Source of the DNA: Annona cherimola
Taxonomy: Eukaryota > Streptophyta > Magnoliopsida > Magnoliales > Annonaceae
DNA length: 64,000 nt
Assembly (NCBI GenBank): GCA_030490835.1
Contig: CM059971.1
Location: 69,024,224-69,088,223 of the forward strand
Direction of reading: 5' to 3'
Made by a program: the position numbers and the translations under genes. Shown here piece by piece: positions 59,452-64,000 of the stretch. Position 1 is the stretch's first letter, and every line of letters begins with the position of its first letter. Under the pieces are notes generated by a model, which was not told the DNA's origin, did no database searches, and saw nothing but the letters and a program-made list of their open reading frames with translations.

Positions 59452-60442
59452 ACTTCTTTTTTAATTATTTTTAACTTTCATAACAATTTATTTCAAAGAC
59501 TAATATTTAATTGTAATATCCATTGATAGGGTCAATGCTAATCCAAGAAGATCAGGAACAAAATAGAGAAAGTTGAAGAAATTCATGAAGATGCAATTGT
59601 GGAGATGCGTCTTTTTAGATATTTTGAAGATATCAACTTTGAAGTTTTTTTTAAATTAGATATCTCAAATATATTTCTATTCAGTTGTGTTTTGTACTCA
59701 CTTTAGACCAAAATCGTAGTTAAAACTTTGCTCAAAATTGAACAATGATGAGCAATTTGAACATTTTCAATTATAGTACAATTTTAAATGTTTTTTCTTA
59801 TTTTTAGGTGGTTAATTTCGTCAAGTAAAATTATTTTTTTTCTAAACATCTTTTATCTTTCCATTAATATTTGAAATTTCATTGCAGATATTCTGATCAA
59901 CCATATAAGAACAAAAAAAGATGAAAGAATTGCACTTATTTCAGGTCAGTGCACTCTTATTTTTTTCTTGATTTGCATAATAATTTTAATATGATGTACT
60001 TGAATGTATTGTTGATGCCAAGTGTAATTTTTATATTCTAGAGAATTTATATATTTAATTTAATTTTAAAATAATTAAAATAAATTAAATATAATTATTA
60101 CATCATAATTATGTCATGCTGACGTCACGGTTCAAAACGGTTTGAACCACGATTGAACCGGTTGGACCTGAACCGGACATAAAAACGGTTCAGTTCCCGG
60201 TTCGGTTTTTAAAACATTGTTCTCCACAGCTATCATATTTTTTAATTATTTTTTCACATTTTTCTATATAACTACCCTATTTTTCAATCATTTCTACACA
60301 ACTATCTACACAACCAACCTATTTATTTTAACTTTATCCTCTTTACTACTCATCATTACCCCTATCATATTACATCATTTGACAACTTTTACTCTCCAAA
60401 ACTTTTCATCAAAAGTTTTATTCATTACCGAACATACCCTAA

Positions 60443-60755
60443 ATGTTATTATAATTGATTTTCAATGTAGACTAATTAATCGAACATATGAATATAAGCT
60501 AAACCAGAAATATGTCTACTAAATAGTCTTTATTATAATTTATTAATGCTTGTAGTGTACAAAATAAACACAATTGACCCCAAATGCTTGGCAAAACAGG
60601 GCCTTAAAAACATGAGAAGGGAGGCAATATGCCGGTGAGAATAAATGCAAGCGTTGTAAGTAGTTTGTGGTCGAATGTTAGGGGTGGGATTTTGGATCGA
60701 ATGTAAAATGAGATTAGGTAGTCTCCTTTTAATGAGCTGGAGCAGTTGGTCTCCT
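60443..60755. other. Noncoding DNA
   Basis: No feature identified in this short interval. Confidence 0.5.
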
Positions 60756-60765
60756 TAATAAATAG

Positions 60766-61110
60766 GGACCCCCGATTGCATGCGCCCGGAAGCATGCAAC
60801 GCTGCATGCTCCCAGGCGCATACACTTATTTTTTTAAATTTTTTTCAACATTTTTTTTACAGTATTATTAATCTATATCTATTTAATATGTGTATAAATT
60901 TTTACCATATTTGGAGTATTTTAGATATTTATTTTTGATTTTTGAAAATCAGTGCTGATTTTCAAAAATAAAAAATAAATATCTAAAATACTCCAAAAAT
61001 AGTAAAATTTATACACATGTTAAATACACTTAGATTAACAGTTTTATAAAAAAATTTGAATGAAAAATAAAAAAAAATGGGCATGCTCCCGGGCGCATGC
61101 AATTGGGATC
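60766..61110. mobile_element. Foldback MITE with 9-10 bp TSD
   Basis: Nearly perfect hairpin. GATTGCATGCGCCCGG at the left and CCGGGCGCATGCAATT at the right are inverted. The arms meet near 60955 at a GATTTTTGAAAATCAGTGCTGATTTTC junction. TAATAAATAG flanks it at 60756-60765 and 61111-61120. Long TIRs and a 9-10 bp TSD point to a Mutator-like MITE. Confidence 0.85.
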
Positions 61111-61370
61111 TAATAAATAGAGCTTGTTGTCTTTAGAGTAAATGGATTATCATATCGTGTAGTATCAATCAAAAGAAAAAACAAGAGAAGGAAAGTATTT
61201 GAACTTCGAACAAATTTTTTTTTTTTTGAAAAAAGTTGGGCCTCACATCCTTTTTCGATAATTTGGATTATGAATAGCGCTTTTAAAACTAACTTTTCAT
61301 ATGTTTAATGAGATATTTGAATCGTTATTAGTGATAATTTTCATATTAAATTCACTTTATAAAACCTTAA

Positions 61371-61661
61371 GGGTGTGTTTGTTTGGGATATAAACATGTC
61401 AACTAAAACTTTTCAATCTAAAACTTTTCACTCTCCATAACTACTCTATTTTTTAATTATTTTTTCACATTTTCCTATACAAACTACCCTACTTTTCAAT
61501 CATTTCTACACAACTATCTATACAACTAACCTATCTATTTTAACTTTATTCTTTCTACTTCTCATCATTACTCCTATTATATCACATCATTTTCTATCAA
61601 TGTGACAACTTCTACCTCAAAAACTTTTCATTAAAAGTTTTATTCCCAACCAAACACACCC
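61371..61661. mobile_element. Intact Harbinger/Tourist-like MITE
   Basis: 291 bp from GGGTGTGTTTGTTTGGG to AACCAAACACACCC, flanked by TAA (61368-61370 and 61662-61664). Short TIRs and a TAA target suggest PIF/Harbinger. It is the reference copy for the family in this window and gives an unoccupied version of the site used by the hAT element at 56007. Confidence 0.85.
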
Positions 61662-61664
61662 TAA

Positions 61665-62539
61665 ATTTATTGGATAGCTGTATAATTTTTTATAACTAAT
61701 ATCTTTGAATGAAAATTAAATTATTAAATGCATGTACATTATTTTTTAACATTAATTACTTATTTTAAATAAAATCCATAAATTATATTCGACATAATAA
61801 AATATAATTACAACAAAAATATTAGAATAATATAATGATCATGGAATTAATATTAATTCAAAAATAAATATTTAATAAATTTAATTATTAAAAATAAAAT
61901 AATTAAAATTTAATTTTACGATGTTAAATTTTAAGTAGAATGTAATTAATGGTTTAGATATTAAAATAAATTATTTGCAATATACTTTTTTAATGGAATG
62001 CAATACATTTTTTTAAAGTACAACAGTTGAGATATAACTTGTGGTGTGTATGATATTCCCCCGATTGGCTGTGGTAGGATTTATATAGGTCAGATCTAAA
62101 CCATTCATTAATATGCCTGCATTACAATTGCTCGGCATAATGGTTGCGTTTGGTGCCACTGAGGTGGTGCGCATCTCCTCAATTATTGTAGGAGTGTCCA
62201 CAAGGTTGAAAAGGTAAGAAATATTGTTAGGATAAAAATAGAAATATTAGTAAGATGTATGTAGAATATTGTTAGGAAACTGTAAGATTGTTTTAGGACC
62301 GAATGTAATACAGGTTGAGAAAATGTAATATAAGAATACCAAAAAAAGCTTAAATGGCAAAAAATGGTTGCGTTTAGTAACTAATAGAATCATAAGCAAA
62401 AAATTTTCTTTTGACGTAACATCTTAACAGATAAGTATTGCAATTTTCTATTATTAGCTCAAAATTTCAGTATTTTCACATCTTTCAATTCTATTATCTT
62501 TCTATCTTATCTTTATTTTTTTCTATTCTTAAGGGGTGT
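61665..62539. other. AT-rich noncoding DNA
   Basis: No gene or bounded element identified. Confidence 0.5.
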
Positions 62540-63890
62540 TGGGTAACCAAGAAACTTTTTTGGGAATTCCAAAATGTACCCTTCTTACACCCACGGATAT
62601 TCAAATATTCCTCTAATATCCACAGATTTTACTCATAATTTCTTTCATACCCATACCATCACTGTATGTTTGCTATGTGTGAATTTTTCTTTTTTTTTGA
62701 ATTTTTTATATTAACAAAATACTGAAACTACCTATCTTTCGCAATCATTTTCCCCGTTTTGCATGTTTGGCCATCTAAATCATGTATTGTTGATATTTCG
62801 AATTTGTCTTTTGATGAGCAGAAAACCAACAACAATAGTTTTGTGGGTTTCCATATCTAATGATGAAACAAATCTGATGGAAGCAAATGATAGCGAATCA
62901 ACGCCAGAGATGAGTCTGAGATGAGGAGGAAGAGAGCAGCGTTGCGAGCAGCGTGGTAATGAGTATTCCCATCATTGGTGATGAAGAAGATGACTGCGAT
63001 GGTGGCAAAAAAAGAATTGACTATAATCGTCTTGGCAGGTGATGAACAGGGGAATAAGCAATAGAGATTTACAGAAAATTCCTAAAATTGGAACATAATC
63101 TCCCGAATTAAACTTAAATTGTAGAAAAATTTAAGTTCTCGAACTCATTGACATGGACTAGCAAAAATTTCCAAATTAAGTCCATAATAGCACACATCTA
63201 ATCAATGCCTAATCCACGTAAATTGAAACGGAATGGGAAATATAGGAACGGATAGTATGATTAACAAAGTTAGGAAGAAAATAAATAAGAAAGACAATCA
63301 TTAACTAGGAAGATCAATAGAGAAATTTTGCCCATCGATCGTTGTTCGGTTGCTGCCCATGTGAGATCGCAAGTGCTGACAATAGTTAATGCCTTAGATT
63401 ACGATGCTTCAGCGGAAAACCGAAATTTATGGTTATGTGAAATTGGTGGTTGCGAATCTACGTTGCGGGCATCACAAATGTTCATGGATATTCAACGGAT
63501 GGGTGTAGGAAGATCGGAGCGAGAGATAGCAAAAAAATACAGGCCGACAACAATAATGAAGGAAAACGATGTTGGGGAAGAAGAAGTTGCGTTGTGTCGA
63601 GGCGACGCCGGAGAAGAAAACGATGGTGCCTAGAGGAGAGGAGCTGCAATGACTAATGGAGATGTTGGGTTGACTTCGCTGGCGTTGGAAAGAGGCTTGC
63701 ACAGTCGGGGATGAAAGGATGAATTCTTTTGCAACTTTTTACAAAGGCATAGTTATCATTGCTATCATCAGCTAATGTGCGACATGGACACGAGAGGAGT
63801 TATGGGTAAAATTTGTGGGTATAAGATGAAGATTCGAAAATATATTGGTGTAAGAGGAAATATGTGTAAAACACATTGGTATAACTATTC
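62540..63890. mobile_element. Possible non-autonomous element with inverted subterminal similarity
   Basis: 62575-62665 (TTACACCCACGGATATTCAA..., then ATTTTACTCATAATTTC) resembles the complement of 63790-63870. The centre (62880-63720) is GC-richer with ORFs on both strands; the plus ORF 63328-63633 has no recognised family. No TSD found, so the limits are rough. Confidence 0.35.
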
Positions 63891-63894
63891 TATT

Positions 63895-64000
63895 TTTTGT
63901 TTTTTTTTTGAAATTTTTTTTATAAACGTGTTAATCTAGTTATGTTTAAGCTATAAATCAAATTTTACCATTTTTGGAGATGTGTAATGTGTAAAATTTG
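63895..64000. mobile_element. Left arm of a foldback MITE, cut by the window edge
   Basis: TTTTTATAAACGTGTTAATCTAGTTATGTTTAAGCTATAAATCAAATTTTACCATTTTTGG-like order (T-rich, then a TTTAA box, then AATCAAATTTTACCA) is the left-arm pattern of the foldback elements at 21620, 22295 and 52481. The right arm lies outside. Confidence 0.45.

Larger units (their letters stand above)
56007..60219 (+). mobile_element. Apparently complete autonomous hAT transposon
   Basis: 4213 bp. Left end CAGTGTTTTAAAAGCCGG and right end, complement of CAATGTTTTAAAAACCG, are TIRs. TTCTCCAC flanks it at 55999-56006 and 60220-60227, a perfect 8-bp TSD, the hAT hallmark. CCGG/GGTTCG-rich subterminal repeats occur at 56015-56155 and 60120-60210. 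The conserved ATGTCATGCTGACGTCAC box (60111) corresponds to the box at 53511 in the non-autonomous copy. It carries one intron-containing transposase gene in plus orientation. Confidence 0.95.
55938..60439. mobile_element. Harbinger/Tourist-like MITE split by the hAT element
   Basis: Left part 55938-56006 begins GGATGTGTTTGAC after TAA (55935-55937). Right part 60228-60439 ends ACCGAACATACCC before TAA (60440-60442). Together they give about 281 bp that align throughout with the intact MITE at 61371-61661. The hAT element and its TSD account for everything between. Confidence 0.88.

Overview
The window is nuclear DNA from a seed plant, probably an angiosperm; the species cannot be told. The evidence is the AT-rich composition, spliceosomal introns, Ty1/copia and hAT proteins, tRNA-derived SINEs, and a primer site for plant initiator tRNA-Met. 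I found no convincing host gene. Almost everything recognisable is a mobile element or an array, often nested. I read element ends from target-site duplications (TSDs) and terminal inverted repeats (TIRs).

Layout. 1-4636: 5' part of a minus-strand SIRE/Maximus-like Ty1/copia element (pol fragment, gag, primer-binding site, 1611-bp LTR with palindromic repeats upstream of a TATA box). 4637-24062: AT-rich DNA holding small DNA transposons, a decayed relative of the copia LTR (about 14650-15940), a LINE 3' end with an RNase H domain (18228-18800), and a SINE with a perfect 15-bp TSD. 24071-31401: an old non-autonomous hAT element split by a 5.6-kb solo LTR (25787-31387) with a perfect 5-bp TSD.

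31400-46000: another SINE, a LINE 3' end and three satellite-like arrays. Array A (33106-36230) is decayed and interrupted by a long-TIR Mutator-like element. Array B (38303-40009) is its younger relative; its repeat lengths are exactly 133 + 10n bp. Array C (41724-43446) has about 34 units of about 51 bp. GC-rich segments of unknown origin lie between them. 46000-53400: more small elements, a SINE with a TSD and a LINE remnant.

53400-60440 is the most active-looking part. A 1.9-kb non-autonomous hAT element with a perfect 8-bp TSD lies about 0.7 kb from a 4.2-kb hAT element that also has a perfect 8-bp TSD and an apparently uninterrupted three-exon transposase gene of 724 codons. The larger element sits inside a Harbinger-like MITE; another copy of that MITE at 61371-61661 serves as a paralogous empty site. 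The three hAT elements share ends and GTTC/ACCGG-rich subterminal repeats, so one transposase could in principle act on all of them (inference).
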